The notes under the pieces were generated by a model. The model ran no database searches and had not been told where the DNA came from. It saw only the letters and a program-made list of their open reading frames with translations. A stretch of DNA of 64,000 bases from Terricaulis sp. (GTDB lineage Bacteria; Pseudomonadota; Alphaproteobacteria; Caulobacterales; Aquidulcibacteraceae), in the NCBI GenBank assembly GCA_024707365.1, contig JANPZV010000008.1, forward strand, positions 248,001 through 312,000, written 5' to 3'. Every line of letters begins with the position of its first letter. The first letter of the stretch is position 1. This document shows, in pieces, positions 26,477 through 35,582 of this stretch. Made by a program: the position numbers and the translations under genes.

Positions 26477-27231
26477 GCGGCGCTCGCCGCGGCGCGCCGC
26501 TTGCGCTTTTCATCGGGCGAGGCGGGCGCGATGATCTCAACCCCGGCAAGGCGGTCAGCCTCGGCGGCGATGCGGTTCATCTCCGCTTCCAATTGCGCGC
26601 GCGCAGCTTCCATCGCCGCATCATCTGCATCTTCCGCCGGCGCAGGCACAGGCTCGCCCCAGATCAAGACGCCGCGCCCGAACGGAACCGGCAGCATCAT
26701 CCGGTCCCAGGATTTGAACGCCACCCGATTGTTGGAGGACCAGGCCATCGGCAGCAGCGCCGCGCCGGTGAGCTTGCTCATCTGCACCGCGCCTTTGCTG
26801 GCGCGCATGCGCGGCCCGCGCGGCCCGTCGGGGGTGATGCACACCACCTCGCCCTTGGCGATATGGCGCGCGATGGCGCGGCCGGCCTCGAACCCGCCCT
26901 TCAGCTGCGCGCCCTTGGCGGCCGAGCCGCGGATCACCCCCACGCGCACCGTCAGCGCCGCGTGCGCGATGATCTCGCCCTCGCGCGAGTTGGAAATCAG
27001 CATCTGCGCCCTTGGAACGCCGGGGCCGAACGCCCATAGCTTATGGGCCTGCATGAAACGCCCATGCCAGACGCAGGCGATAACCCGCCCTTGGCCCGCC
27101 ATGAAGGGCGCCGCTGCGGCGCGGTTGATCTCTTCCCAGCGCGTGGTCGCGCCGGCCAGCCGCATGTAAAGGCCGATGGCGCGCCCGATAAGGAATTGGA
27201 CGATCGAATTGCCGAGCAGCTGTTTGAGCAT
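26473..27231 (-). CDS. DUF374 lysophospholipid acyltransferase-like protein
   Basis: A 252-residue member of DUF374, related to 1-acyl-glycerol-phosphate acyltransferases and often in lipid A operons of alphaproteobacteria. The N-terminus carries a hydrophobic anchor (SIVQFLIGRAIGLYMRL). VIACVWHGRFMQAH holds the HX4-type site, ISNSREGEIIA and CITPDGPRGPR are family motifs. The C-terminal tail is basic. It heads the operon DUF374-waaA-lpxK-acyltransferase and diverges from the phosphatase gene. Confidence 0.9.
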   Translation of the reverse strand: MLKQLLGNSIVQFLIGRAIGLYMRLAGATTRWEEINRAAAAPFMAGQGRVIACVWHGRFMQAHKLWAFGPGVPRAQMLISNSREGEIIAHAALTVRVGVIRGSAAKGAQLKGGFEAGRAIARHIAKGEVVCITPDGPRGPRMRASKGAVQMSKLTGAALLPMAWSSNNRVAFKSWDRMMLPVPFGRGVLIWGEPVPAPAEDADDAAMEAARAQLEAEMNRIAAEADRLAGVEIIAPASPDEKRKRRAAASAA

Positions 27232-27326
27232 GGATCCGTGGGCCGCGGCGCTTCCGGGGGGCGGAAACGCCCTTATACGGGCCCGCGCCCGCTCCGCGCC
27301 AGTGCCGGGGCCGCTTTGGAGTGGAT

Positions 27327-28000
27327 ATGGCTGAGGTGAAACCCTCTCGTTTCGATCTGGCGACGCCCGAAGGGCGCAAACGCGCCGAGGCGGACCTGAT
27401 CTGGGCCGATCACGGCTTCCTGCGCGCCGGCTTTTCCAATTTCCACTGGATCGAGCCGGGCAAAATGGCCCGCGCCAACCAGCCCTCGCCGCAGCAGATC
27501 GCGCGTTATGCCGCCCAGGGCTTCAAAACCATCCTCAACCTGCGCGGGCCGGGCGATGCCGGCTATTACGCGCTGGAGCAGGAAGCCTGCGCCGCGCACG
27601 GGATCGAGATGATCGACGCCCGCATGCACTCGCGCGAGCCGCCCTCGCGCGCCCAAGTGCTGCGCGCCAAGGAGCTGTTCGAGACGATCCAATACCCGGC
27701 GCTAATGCACTGTAAGTCCGGGGCGGATCGCGCCGGGGCCATGGCGGTGCTCTATAAGCATTTCGCCATGGGCGCCCGATCGAGGACGCGGTTGAGCAGC
27801 TCTCGGCCAAGTACCTGCACATCCGCCAGGGCAAAACCGGGGTGATCGATTTCTTCTTCGAGACCTATCTCCGTGAGGGCGGCGGCAAGCCGTTCCTCGA
27901 TTGGGTGCTTGCTGATTATGACCAGCCCGCCGTGAAGGCCGCCTTCCGCGCCAATTGGTGGGCGAACATCCTGGTCGATAAAATCCTGCGCCGCGAATGA
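27327..28000 (+). CDS. Cys-based protein tyrosine/dual-specificity phosphatase family protein, frameshifted
   Basis: About 224 residues. The phosphatase P loop is HCKSGADRAG (Cys-X5-Arg), preceded by FKTILNLRGPGDAGYY, as in DSP/DUF442-like phosphatases. Substrate unknown. TGGAG lies five bases before ATG 27327. The frame changes after YKHFAMG: one base is missing at about 27775 in the GGCGCCC tract, after which PIEDAVEQLSAKYLHIRQGK continues to TGA at 27998-28000. The C-terminal part (VIDFFFETYLREG, WWANILVDKILRRE) is helical. It lies 51 bases upstream of the histidine kinase. Confidence 0.85.
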
Positions 28001-28051
28001 GTTGCCGAATGGGCGCTTCTCCAGGATAAGAGGCCCGCGATAGGGGCTGCC

Positions 28052-29938
28052 ATGACGGTGAAGATACTCGGGCGTCGGTTCCCGGCGGCGGCGACTTATG
28101 CGGTGGCGCTTGGCGCGGCTGTGTTGCTTGTCCTGCTCACTGTCGCCGCCGCGCTTTGGCAGACAGATCATTACCGCGCGCTCAACGCCAATGTCCGTGA
28201 CCAGGTGGAGGCGCGCGCCCATTTCCGCCTCTTTCTCCGTGGCCTGCAGGACGCCGAGACCGCCCAGCGCGGCTATTTGCTGACAGGCCGGGAGGAATAT
28301 CTCGCGCCGTTCGCCAGCGGCCGGGCCGAGGTCGAACGCGAGATGGCGCTGATCGAGACCCAGGCCGGGGCCAATCCGGCGCGCGCCGCTGAGGCCAAGC
28401 TCCTGCGTTCGATCGCCACCGGCAAGATCGACGAAATGGTGCTCACCATCGAATTGCGCCGCGGCGGGCGCTTTAACGAAGCGCTGCTCATCGTCAATTC
28501 CGATCGCGGCCGCCAAGTGATGGATGAATTGCGCGAAATTCTCGGCGCCGCTGAACGGCGCGAGCATGCGGAGATGCTGGAGGCGATGCGCGCGGCTGAG
28601 GCCGCCAGCGCGCGGCTTCGCCTTGTCGTGGTGCTCGCGGGCCTGTTGCTGCTTGGCGTGGGCGCGCTTTTGGTGATGACGGTGCGCAACGCGATGGCCG
28701 AATTGCGCGCTTCGCGCGATGAGGCCCAGGCCGCGCATCAAAGCCAGCTTGATGAAATGGCCGCGCGCGAACGTGCGGAAGCCAAAGTGCGTCAGATGCA
28801 GAAGATGGAGGCCATCGGGCAAATCACGGGCGGGGTGGCGCACGATTTCAACAATATGCTGGCTGTCATCCTCTCGGCGCTGCAACTGGCCAAGCGCCGG
28901 ATGGACAAGGGCCAAGAGGGCGCGCCCCAATTCATCGACAGCGCCATCGACGGCGCGCGCCGCGCCGCCGCGCTGACAAGCCGCCTGCTGGCGTTCGCGC
29001 GCCGCCAGCCGCTCAGCCCCGCCGTGCTTGATGTCAACCGCGTGCTCGGCGGCATGTCCGACATGCTCACCCGCACGCTGGGCGAGCAGATCGAGATGGA
29101 AACCGTGCTCGGCGCCGGCCTTTGGCGCGTGCACGCTGATCGGCACGAATTGGAGCAGGCTGTGCTCAATATCTGTGTCAACGCGCGCGATGCGATGGAA
29201 GGCGTGGGCAAGCTCACGATTGAATCGAGCAACGCTTATCTCGATGAGGCCTACGCCAGCGCCAATCTGGACGTGACGGCCGGCCAATATGCGATGATCG
29301 CCATCACCGATACCGGCGCGGGGATGAGCGCTGAAACCAAGGCGCAGGCGTTTGAGCCGTTCTTCACCACCAAAAGCGTCGGCAAGGGCACCGGCCTTGG
29401 CCTCAGCCATGTGCACGGCTTTTTGAAGCAGAGCGGCGGGCATGTGGCGATCTATTCGGAGCTTGGCGTGGGCACCACGATCAAGCTCTATCTGCCGCGC
29501 ACCCAATTGGCCGAAGCCGAAGACGCCGCGCCCAGCATGTCCATCGCCGATGAGGCTCTCGCGGGCGATCCCGCGACGCTGGTGCTGGTGGTTGAGGATG
29601 ATGATCGCGTGCGCACGCTCTCTGTCGCGGCGCTGCGCGATCTTGGCTACACCGTGCTGCACGCATCGGGCGGGCCTGCCGCGCTCACGGTGCTGGAGGC
29701 CAATCCGGGGGTGGCGCTGTTGTTTACCGATGTGGTGATGCCGGAAATGAGCGGGCGGCAATTGGCCGATGAAGCCAAGCGGCGCTATCCGCAGCTCAAA
29801 GTGCTCTACACCACCGGCTACACACAAAACGCCATCGTCCATAATGGCGTGGTGGACGCCGATGCGCGGCTGATCTTGAAGCCCTATTCGCTCGGCGAGC
29901 TGGCGCGCAAAGTGCGCGCCGTGCTCGACGAGCGCTAA
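28052..29938 (+). CDS. Hybrid sensor histidine kinase/response regulator with CHASE3 domain
   Basis: A 628-residue two-component hybrid. Layout: membrane helix at about 14-36, CHASE3 sensor (EARAHFRLFLRGLQDAETAQ, RGYLLTGREEYL), second helix at about 189-211, HisKA with His264 in GGVAHDFNNMLAV, HATPase with NICVNARDAM, DTGAGM and GTGLGLSHVHGF, and a C-terminal receiver with Asp560 (LLFTDVVMPEMSG) and TTGYT. The input is unknown. No separate regulator gene is beside it, so it probably feeds a phosphorelay. The stop codon is inside a long palindrome. Confidence 0.95.
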   Translation: MTVKILGRRFPAAATYAVALGAAVLLVLLTVAAALWQTDHYRALNANVRDQVEARAHFRLFLRGLQDAETAQRGYLLTGREEYLAPFASGRAEVEREMALIETQAGANPARAAEAKLLRSIATGKIDEMVLTIELRRGGRFNEALLIVNSDRGRQVMDELREILGAAERREHAEMLEAMRAAEAASARLRLVVVLAGLLLLGVGALLVMTVRNAMAELRASRDEAQAAHQSQLDEMAARERAEAKVRQMQKMEAIGQITGGVAHDFNNMLAVILSALQLAKRRMDKGQEGAPQFIDSAIDGARRAAALTSRLLAFARRQPLSPAVLDVNRVLGGMSDMLTRTLGEQIEMETVLGAGLWRVHADRHELEQAVLNICVNARDAMEGVGKLTIESSNAYLDEAYASANLDVTAGQYAMIAITDTGAGMSAETKAQAFEPFFTTKSVGKGTGLGLSHVHGFLKQSGGHVAIYSELGVGTTIKLYLPRTQLAEAEDAAPSMSIADEALAGDPATLVLVVEDDDRVRTLSVAALRDLGYTVLHASGGPAALTVLEANPGVALLFTDVVMPEMSGRQLADEAKRRYPQLKVLYTTGYTQNAIVHNGVVDADARLILKPYSLGELARKVRAVLDER

Positions 29939-30011
29939 AGCAACGGACTTTAAATTCGCCTCAGTTTGATGGCGGGCTCCGAGCGAATTTAAAGTCCAAA
30001 AGTTGCTTTAG
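29935..30011. repeat. Long AT-rich palindrome, first of a tandem pair
   Basis: Arm CTAAAGCAAC-GGACTTTAAATTCGC (29935-29959) pairs with GCGAATTTAAAGTCC-AAAA-GTTGCTTTAG (29983-30011). The first arm includes the TAA of the kinase gene. It is much richer in A+T than its surroundings. Confidence 0.85.
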
Positions 30012-30023
30012 AAACATTTGAAT

Positions 30024-30102
30024 CTAAAGCGTCTTTGAGGACTTAAATGCGACGCGGCAGTCGATCCATCGTGTGGGTCGCATTTAAGTCCCGACGCTTT
30101 AG
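30024..30102. repeat. Long AT-rich palindrome, second of a tandem pair
   Basis: Arm CTAAAGCGTC-TTTGA-GGACTTAAATGCGAC (30024-30053) pairs with GTCGCATTTAAGTCC-C-GACGCTTTAG (30077-30102). It has the same plan as its neighbour: outer CTAAAGC, inner GGACTT(T)AAAT-CG. It sits just downstream of the UrcA gene. Confidence 0.85.
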
Positions 30103-30104
30103 GC

Positions 30105-30527
30105 TCAGCGCATTTTATACACCACCACCGAACCGTGATCGTAGCGTTGCGCGTCGCGATCATTTTCAGCGATGATGATTTGCGGCGTGCGCCCGTAATA
30201 GCGGGCGATCACCAGCGGATGGCCCACATCATAAATCGCTTGTTCTTCGGCAAGGCCGGCGCAGTCGCGGCCATTGCGGCGTTCCTCCAGCGGCTGCGGG
30301 CCAGAGCGCGCGCCGCACACTTTGCCGGCGGCGTTGTTGATACGCAGCAGTAGCTGATCGGCGCCGTACGTCGAGTCGAGATTAAGGTCGCGGAACTCCA
30401 CCACTTGCTGGCGCACTTCGTTGCGCGCGGTTTGATCTGCGTCGCGGGCGAAGCTGGGAACCGTGAATGCGGCCAGCGCAAATGCGGAAACGCAAATCAG
30501 CGGGCCGGGCTTGAAAAAACGCGCCAT
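30105..30527 (-). CDS. UrcA family protein
   Basis: Small secreted protein of about 140 residues of the UrcA family, common in Caulobacter relatives and sphingomonads and of unknown function. Signal peptide LICVSAFALAAFTVPSFA. The family core is VEFRDLNLDSTYGADQLLLR and INNAAGKVCG. The ATG at 30527 is preferred over the TTG at 30533. One conserved cysteine in KVCG and one in RDC could form a disulfide. It is transcribed alone and is flanked by palindromes downstream. Confidence 0.85.
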   Translation of the reverse strand: MARFFKPGPLICVSAFALAAFTVPSFARDADQTARNEVRQQVVEFRDLNLDSTYGADQLLLRINNAAGKVCGARSGPQPLEERRNGRDCAGLAEEQAIYDVGHPLVIARYYGRTPQIIIAENDRDAQRYDHGSVVVYKMR

Positions 30528-30597
30528 CGTCAAAATCCTTCATCAGCCCCGCCGTCTGAAGGACCAACACCGCGATGGGCGCTCAGTTCCGGGAACG

Positions 30598-30640
30598 AAA
30601 AAAGGGCCGTGCGCGCAGATTGCTGCAAGCGCGCACGGCC
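30598..30640 (-). terminator. Rho-independent terminator of the exporter operon
   Basis: Perfect 12-base stem GGCCGTGCGCGC (30605-30616)/GCGCGCACGGCC (30629-30640) with six A at 30598-30603, i.e. a T tract on the minus strand. It is placed about 100 bases after the ABC transporter gene. Confidence 0.85.
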
Positions 30641-30740
30641 AGTCACTCTAGGGTTCGGCTGCTGCGGGGAGCAGCACGGGCGCGTGCATAGGCGCGCCGC
30701 ATAACGGCTTGATGACGCGAGCGCCCGCAAAAGCGCAGGG

Positions 30741-32474
30741 CTAGCCTGCGTCCTGGAACTGCAATTGGCTGAGGCGCGCATAAAGCCCGCCGCGCGCGAT
30801 CAAATCTTCGTGCGCGCCCATTTCAGCGATGCGTCCGCCTTCGAGCACGAGGATGCGGTCTGCATCGCGCACTGTGGATAAACGATGCGCGATCACCAAA
30901 GTGGTGCGCCCTTTGGAGAGTTGCTTGAGCGCCGCCTGCACGCGCGCTTCGCTTTGCGCATCGAGCGCGCTGGTGGCTTCATCCAGCAAAAGGATCGGCG
31001 CATCGCGCAAGAAGGCGCGCGCAAGCGCAATGCGTTGGCGCTCCCCGCCCGAAAGATTGAGCCGCGCTCGCCCGCGAGCGTGTCATAGCCTTGCGGCAGC
31101 GCCATGATGAAATCATGCGCAGCCGCCGCGCGCGCCGCATCTTCGATCTCCGCATCCGAAGCGCCGGCGCGCCCCAGCGCGATATTGGCGCGGATCGTAT
31201 CGTTGAAGAGCGCCGCTTCCTGGCTCACCAGCGCCATCGCGGCGCGCAGGCTCGCAAGCGTCGCGCCGCGCAACATCCTGCCCATCGATGCGCACCACGC
31301 CCGCGCTCGCATCGTAGAGCCGCGGCAGCAGATTGAAGATCGTGCTTTTGCCTGCGCCCGAAGGGCCCACCAGCGCCACCGTCTCGCCCGGCGCGATGGA
31401 AAAGCTCACATCATGGAGCGCCGCGCCCTCGCCGTAGGAGAAGCCCACGTTCTCGAACTCAATCGCGCCTTCGCGCACAACAAGCGGCTTGGCGTTGGGC
31501 GCATCCTGCACGCTGGAGGGCTCATCCAGCAGCCCGAAAATCCGGCTGAGCGCGGCCAGCGCTTCGTTGAGCACGGTGTTGAAGCTGGAGATCGCGCGCG
31601 CGGCGGGCGTGGCGACACCGATCGCGGCGATGATGCCGACAAGATCGCCCAGCGTCATCGCCCCGCTCGTCACCCGCAGGCCGGCGACAAACAGCACGGC
31701 CCCCAGCGCCAGCCCGCCAATCACCTCCATCAAAGGCTCGCTGCGCGCCCGGTTGCGCGCCAGCTTCAGCGCGATTTTGCGCCGCGCCTCGAACGCTTCG
31801 CCCGCGCGCGCGGCCTCGCGCGCCTCAAGCCCGTAGGTTTTGACAAACCGCGCCGCGCCGAACACCTCCGCCAGCAGCGCCGAAAGCGCGCCGAGCTGCA
31901 CTTGCGCGGCTTGTGTTTGCGTGCGCGCGCGCTTGGCGATTGCCCGCAGCGCCGGCCCGGCCAGCAGGAACAGCACCGCCACCAGCAGCGTCAGCGCCCA
32001 ATCGAACCAGATCATCAGCCCGATTGCGCCCACAAGCGTCAGCGCATCGCGGATCGCCACTTGCCCGCCGCGCACCAGCCCTTCGGCCACGACGTTGATG
32101 TCGTTCACAAAGCGCGACACCAGCTTGCCCGGCTCTTCCAGCGCGTGGCGCGCGAAATCGGCGCCCATCAATTTGCCGAACATCGCGTTCTGCAAATCGC
32201 GGAGCACTTTGAGCGCCAGCCCTTGGCTCATCACCGCCTGCGCATACATGGCGATGGCTTTGATGCTGGTGGCGGCGATCGCCAGCACCGGCGTCCAGGC
32301 GATGGCGGCGAGGTTCTCAGCGGTGATGGCGTCGATCGCGTGCTTGGTGATCCACGCATAAGAGGCGGACGCCGCCGCCACCAGCGCCAGCACCGGAACG
32401 AGCAGCGCAATGGTCCCGCCATAGCGCGCCACATACTCGCGCCACAGCCGGCCGATGAGGGCGGAGGGCTTCAC
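30741..32474 (-). CDS. ABC exporter, MsbA-like (fused permease-ATPase), two frameshifts
   Basis: Half-size exporter of about 577 residues: six-helix membrane domain (from [20 protein letters not shown]) and ATPase with Walker [12 protein letters not shown] loop [12 protein letters not shown], signature LSGGERQR, Walker [13 protein letters not shown] and H loop AHRLST. Context with cysQ, DUF4170 and lipid A genes suggests lipid A flipping, but substrate is inferred. Frame breaks: an extra base at about 31273 (restores [14 protein letters not shown]) and a missing base at about 31063 (restores [13 protein letters not shown]). Both fall inside the ATPase core and every motif survives, so these are read as errors. 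Confidence 0.9.
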
Positions 32475-32486
32475 CCTGTTTGCGGC

Positions 32487-32723
32487 TTAGCGCGGCCCGT
32501 CCGCGCCCGGATCGAGCAGACGGTGGGCGTGGATGATGAAATAGCGCATGCGCGCGTTGTCGACGGTGCGCTGGGCCGCGCCCTTCCAGGCGTCATAGGC
32601 GGCCTGATAGTTCGGGAAAGCGCCGACAAAATCGACGGCGGCCGGGTCAACGAATTCGGGGCGGTCGAGGTTTTTCAACTCGCCGCCGATGACAAGATGC
32701 AGAAGTTGAGGCTGTTCGCTCAT
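32487..32723 (-). CDS. DUF4170 family protein
   Basis: A 78-residue protein of DUF4170, typical of alphaproteobacteria and regularly next to cysQ and lipid A genes. The family text is LHLVIGGELKNL, FVGAFPNYQAAYDAWKGAAQ and RTVDNARMRYFIIHAHRLLD (20 residues). It probably has a single alpha-beta domain; function unknown. It lies between cysQ and the exporter with gaps of seven and twelve bases, so it is in the same operon. Confidence 0.9.
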   Translation of the reverse strand: MSEQPQLLHLVIGGELKNLDRPEFVDPAAVDFVGAFPNYQAAYDAWKGAAQRTVDNARMRYFIIHAHRLLDPGADGPR

Positions 32724-32730
32724 CGGAAAA

Positions 32731-33537
32731 TCATCCTTGGCGCGGGTCGGGCATGAATTTTGTGCGCTCGATTAGCAGCGGATGCAGCTTTTCGCCAGCG
32801 GCCACAATGCCGCCCGGCGCGCGCGGATCGCGATTGTTGAGCACGAGCGGCCCGCCCCAGGGGTCGGTCACGCGCCCGCCCGCGGCCAGCACGATGGCCG
32901 CGCCGGCGGCGATGTCCCATTCGTTCTTGGCGCCGAACAGGATCGTCCCGTCCGCCTGGCCGGCGGCGACGATGCCCATCCGATAGGCGATGGATTGGCG
33001 CCCGATGATCTGCATCTCCGGCCACGGCTCGGGCCATTTGCTGGGTTTGAAGCGCTGGGCTTGGCCGATCATGCGCATGCCTTCCACGGCGGCGCAGGCG
33101 CTGGCATGGGCAGGGCGGCCATTGAAGCTCGCCCCTTCGCCCGGCGCGCCAAGATAGAGCTCATCGGTCATGGGATTGTACACCACGCCCGCGAACGGCT
33201 TGCCCTCTTCGGCGATGCCGATCGAGATCGTAAATTGCGGCGCGCGCGCAATCATCGCGGCGGTGCCGTCGATCGGGTCGAGCATGAACACGCGCGCCTT
33301 GCCGATGCGCTGGCTCAGATCATCGGGGGTTTCTTCCGAGAGCCAGCCATAATCGGGCCGCGCCGTGCGCAGCTTTTCGGTGAGCAGATCGTTGACCGCG
33401 TAGTCCACATTGGTGACAGGCCCGGCCTCGCCCTTGGAATGGATCTCCAAGGGCTTCGCCAGCAGCGCGCGCGCCAGCGCCCCGCCTTCGCGGGCCGCCG
33501 CCTCAAGGAGCGCGAGATCAGACGCCGCCGATTGCAA
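32731..33537 (-). CDS. cysQ: 3'(2'),5'-bisphosphate nucleotidase / inositol monophosphatase family
   Basis: Mg2+-dependent phosphatase of the CysQ/IMPase fold, about 268 residues. It hydrolyses PAP or a sugar/inositol monophosphate; CysQ is favoured by the neighbour DUF4170. Metal site: Glu in LSEETPDD, MLDPIDGTAAMI, and the last Asp in EWDIAAGAAIVLAAGG. No ATG is available. TTG 33537 (LQSAASDLALLEAAAREGG) fits the family N-terminus and overlaps pmbA by 20 bases. An upstream TTG at 33585 would add sixteen residues. Confidence 0.86.
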   Translation of the reverse strand: MQSAASDLALLEAAAREGGALARALLAKPLEIHSKGEAGPVTNVDYAVNDLLTEKLRTARPDYGWLSEETPDDLSQRIGKARVFMLDPIDGTAAMIARAPQFTISIGIAEEGKPFAGVVYNPMTDELYLGAPGEGASFNGRPAHASACAAVEGMRMIGQAQRFKPSKWPEPWPEMQIIGRQSIAYRMGIVAAGQADGTILFGAKNEWDIAAGAAIVLAAGGRVTDPWGGPLVLNNRDPRAPGGIVAAGEKLHPLLIERTKFMPDPRQG

Positions 33538-34876
33538 GGCCGTCCACGAACAGGCTGGGGATTTGCAACGCGCCGTGATCCTCAAGATCGGAGCCGGCGA
33601 TGAGGCGCTTGTAAATATCGTTCAGATTGCCGGCCACCGTCACCTCCGAAACCGGATGCCGCACCTCGCCATTCTCAAACCAATAGCCAGCAACGCCAAC
33701 GGACCAATCGCCCGTGTTCATGTTGAGCGAGGGGGAGAACATTTCGGTCAGCAGCAAGCCGTTGCCCGCATCCGCCATCAGCGCCGCGAGGTCTTTCTCG
33801 CCCGGCTTCACAAACTTGTTCGCCGTGCCGATCCCTGGCGGGCCGCCATGGCCGGAGGAGGCGTGCCCGTTGGGCGCAAGGCCCAGCTGCCGCGCCGCCG
33901 CGCTGTTGAGCAGCCAGGTTTTCACCACGCCGTCTTCCAGCAAATACATCGGCGCCACCGCCCCGCCTTCGCCGTCGAACCAGCGCGAGCCAAGCCCGCG
34001 CTTCACGAACGGATCTTCGCGGATCTCAAAGCCGGGCGCGAACACTTGCTCGCCCAGCTTGTCCTTCAGAAACGAAACCCCGCGCGCCACGGCAGAGCCC
34101 GAAATGCCGCTGATGAACGGCGAAAGCATGCGCCCCGCCAGCCGGCTCTCAAAAATCACGCCCGCTTTCTGGCTGGCGATCTTGCGCGCGCCGAGCCGCC
34201 GCGCCGCGCGCTCGCCCGCCTTGCGGCCGATCTCTTCGGCGCCCGGCAGATCGGCGAAGAAGCGCTTGGTGCTCCATTCGTAATCGCGCTCCATATCATC
34301 GTCGCGTTCGGCGATGGGCTGGGTTCCGAACGAGTAGGAGGAGCCGCTCTCGCCGCCTTCAAAGCCGTGCGAGGTGGCGTAGTAAAAGCTGGACACCTCG
34401 CTCGAGGCGCCCGCGCCGGCGGAATTGGCGATGCCCGGAATTTTCAGCGAGGCCGCCTCGCATTCCTTGGCGATTTCCAAGAGCTGCTCAGGGCTCGGGC
34501 GCGCCGCATCGGCCATCTCAAGATCGGGGATCGGGCCCTTGGCCAGATATTGCTCTTCCAGCAGCCCGCAAAAGCGATCCTCGGGCGCGGCCTTGGCCAT
34601 CGCCACCGTGCGCTCGGCCAGCGTGCGCAGGCCCGATGCGGAAAAATCGGTGGTGGAGGCGGCGGCCTGGCGCTTGCCGATAAAGGCGCGCAAGGCCACC
34701 GAGCGGGCTTCCTCCCGCTCCATGCCCTCGAGCGCGCCCAGGCGCACCTCGGCCGAGATGCTCTCGCGCGCGGCGTAGCTTGCCTCGGAAGCATCCGCGC
34801 CCGCCGCGCGGGCATAGTCGATCAAAGCCCGGAGGGCGTTCTGGAGAATCAGCGTCAAAGGCCATGAGGCCAACAT
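33518..34876 (-). CDS. pmbA: TldD/PmbA family metalloprotease subunit PmbA (TldE)
   Basis: A 452-residue TldE/PmbA protein, the non-zinc partner of TldD; the heterodimer degrades unfolded short peptides and matures microcins. LLQNALRALIDYARAAG-like opening, then RFFADLPGAEEIGRKAGERA, FESRLAGRMLSPFISGISG, and the C-terminal NTGDWSVGVAGYWFENGE block are family features. There is no HEXXH, as expected for this subunit. ATG 34876 (MLASWPLTLI). The frame happens to be open upstream into the MAPEG gene because of a frameshift there, which creates a false fusion. The partner TldD is at 54.0-55.4 kb. Confidence 0.93.
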   Translation of the reverse strand: MLASWPLTLILQNALRALIDYARAAGADASEASYAARESISAEVRLGALEGMEREEARSVALRAFIGKRQAAASTTDFSASGLRTLAERTVAMAKAAPEDRFCGLLEEQYLAKGPIPDLEMADAARPSPEQLLEIAKECEAASLKIPGIANSAGAGASSEVSSFYYATSHGFEGGESGSSYSFGTQPIAERDDDMERDYEWSTKRFFADLPGAEEIGRKAGERAARRLGARKIASQKAGVIFESRLAGRMLSPFISGISGSAVARGVSFLKDKLGEQVFAPGFEIREDPFVKRGLGSRWFDGEGGAVAPMYLLEDGVVKTWLLNSAAARQLGLAPNGHASSGHGGPPGIGTANKFVKPGEKDLAALMADAGNGLLLTEMFSPSLNMNTGDWSVGVAGYWFENGEVRHPVSEVTVAGNLNDIYKRLIAGSDLEDHGALQIPSLFVDGLAIGGV

Positions 34877-34920
34877 GGGCGCTTCACCGCGCCCCGGCAA
34901 TCGCCGCTGCGGTACCTGGC

Positions 34921-35326
34921 CTAAAGCCGCCCGCTTAACCCCGCATAAAGCAGCCCGCCGCCGATCAGCAGGTAGGCGATCCAGCTCAGCAGCGTGCCCA
35001 CCATGCGCCCGGCGTTCAGCGTGCCCATGCTGAGCCCGACGCCGTGCGCGATCCGCCCGCCGGTCAAAGAAATTCCCGAGGCGTGCAGCAGCCAAAGCGG
35101 GGCCGCCGGCTCCAAAAGCGCCAGCGCCAGCAGGCCCGCCAGCCCCGCTGGGGATGAATTCGGCGGCGTTGGCATGGGCCCGGATGGCCCGGTGCATGGC
35201 CTCGTTGCCGCCATCGCCCAACGCGATCTTGTGGCGCCGCCGCGCCGCGCTCACAAGATAGGCCAAGATCAGCAGAATGATGATGTTGAGGCCAATATAG
35301 ATGGCCGCCGCTTCCAAACGCATCAT
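34921..35326 (-). CDS. MAPEG family membrane protein, frameshifted
   Basis: Small four-helix membrane protein (about 135 residues) of the MAPEG family, related to microsomal glutathione transferase. MMRLEAAAIYIGLNIIILL is helix 1. AMHRAIRAHANAAEFIP is the hallmark (RAHANAAEFIP). The rest lies in another frame: AGLAGLLALALLEPAAPLWL to LLSWIAYLLIGGGLLYAG. One extra base at about 35153 explains it (CCCCAGCGGG for CCCCGCGGG). GGGAGG precedes the ATG at 35326. The substrate is unknown. Confidence 0.88.
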
Positions 35327-35582
35327 TGCGCGCCTCCCGCTTTGTTTCAGCGCTAACACGCAAAATCTGCATTTCAACCTTTTGTTTTGCTTTCAGAAAC
35401 CGCGTGTTCATCGTGAACGGCCATAGTGGCCGGACAAACAAAATGCCTCGAAGGCAACGGGAATGGGGTGGACGGCGGCTCTCGCCGTCAGCGGGCAAGT
35501 TTCGCGGTGACCGAAAGGCGACGGCCTTGCGGTCGCCGCGATAGCCTTTTGCCGGTAAGCTCTCCGCAAAACGGAGATGCCG

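Noticed and set aside
27752-29842. A 696-codon open frame on the minus strand opposite the histidine kinase
   Set aside because: His/Arg/Ala-rich antisense shadow of a well-supported gene; such frames are common in high-GC DNA.
31104-32756. A 550-codon plus-strand frame opposite the ABC exporter
   Set aside because: Antisense of the exporter and DUF4170 with no family resemblance.
33518-35377. A 619-residue apparent MAPEG-PmbA fusion
   Set aside because: The MAPEG sequence changes frame at about 35153 and has its own stop at 34921, so the fusion is an artefact of one extra base.
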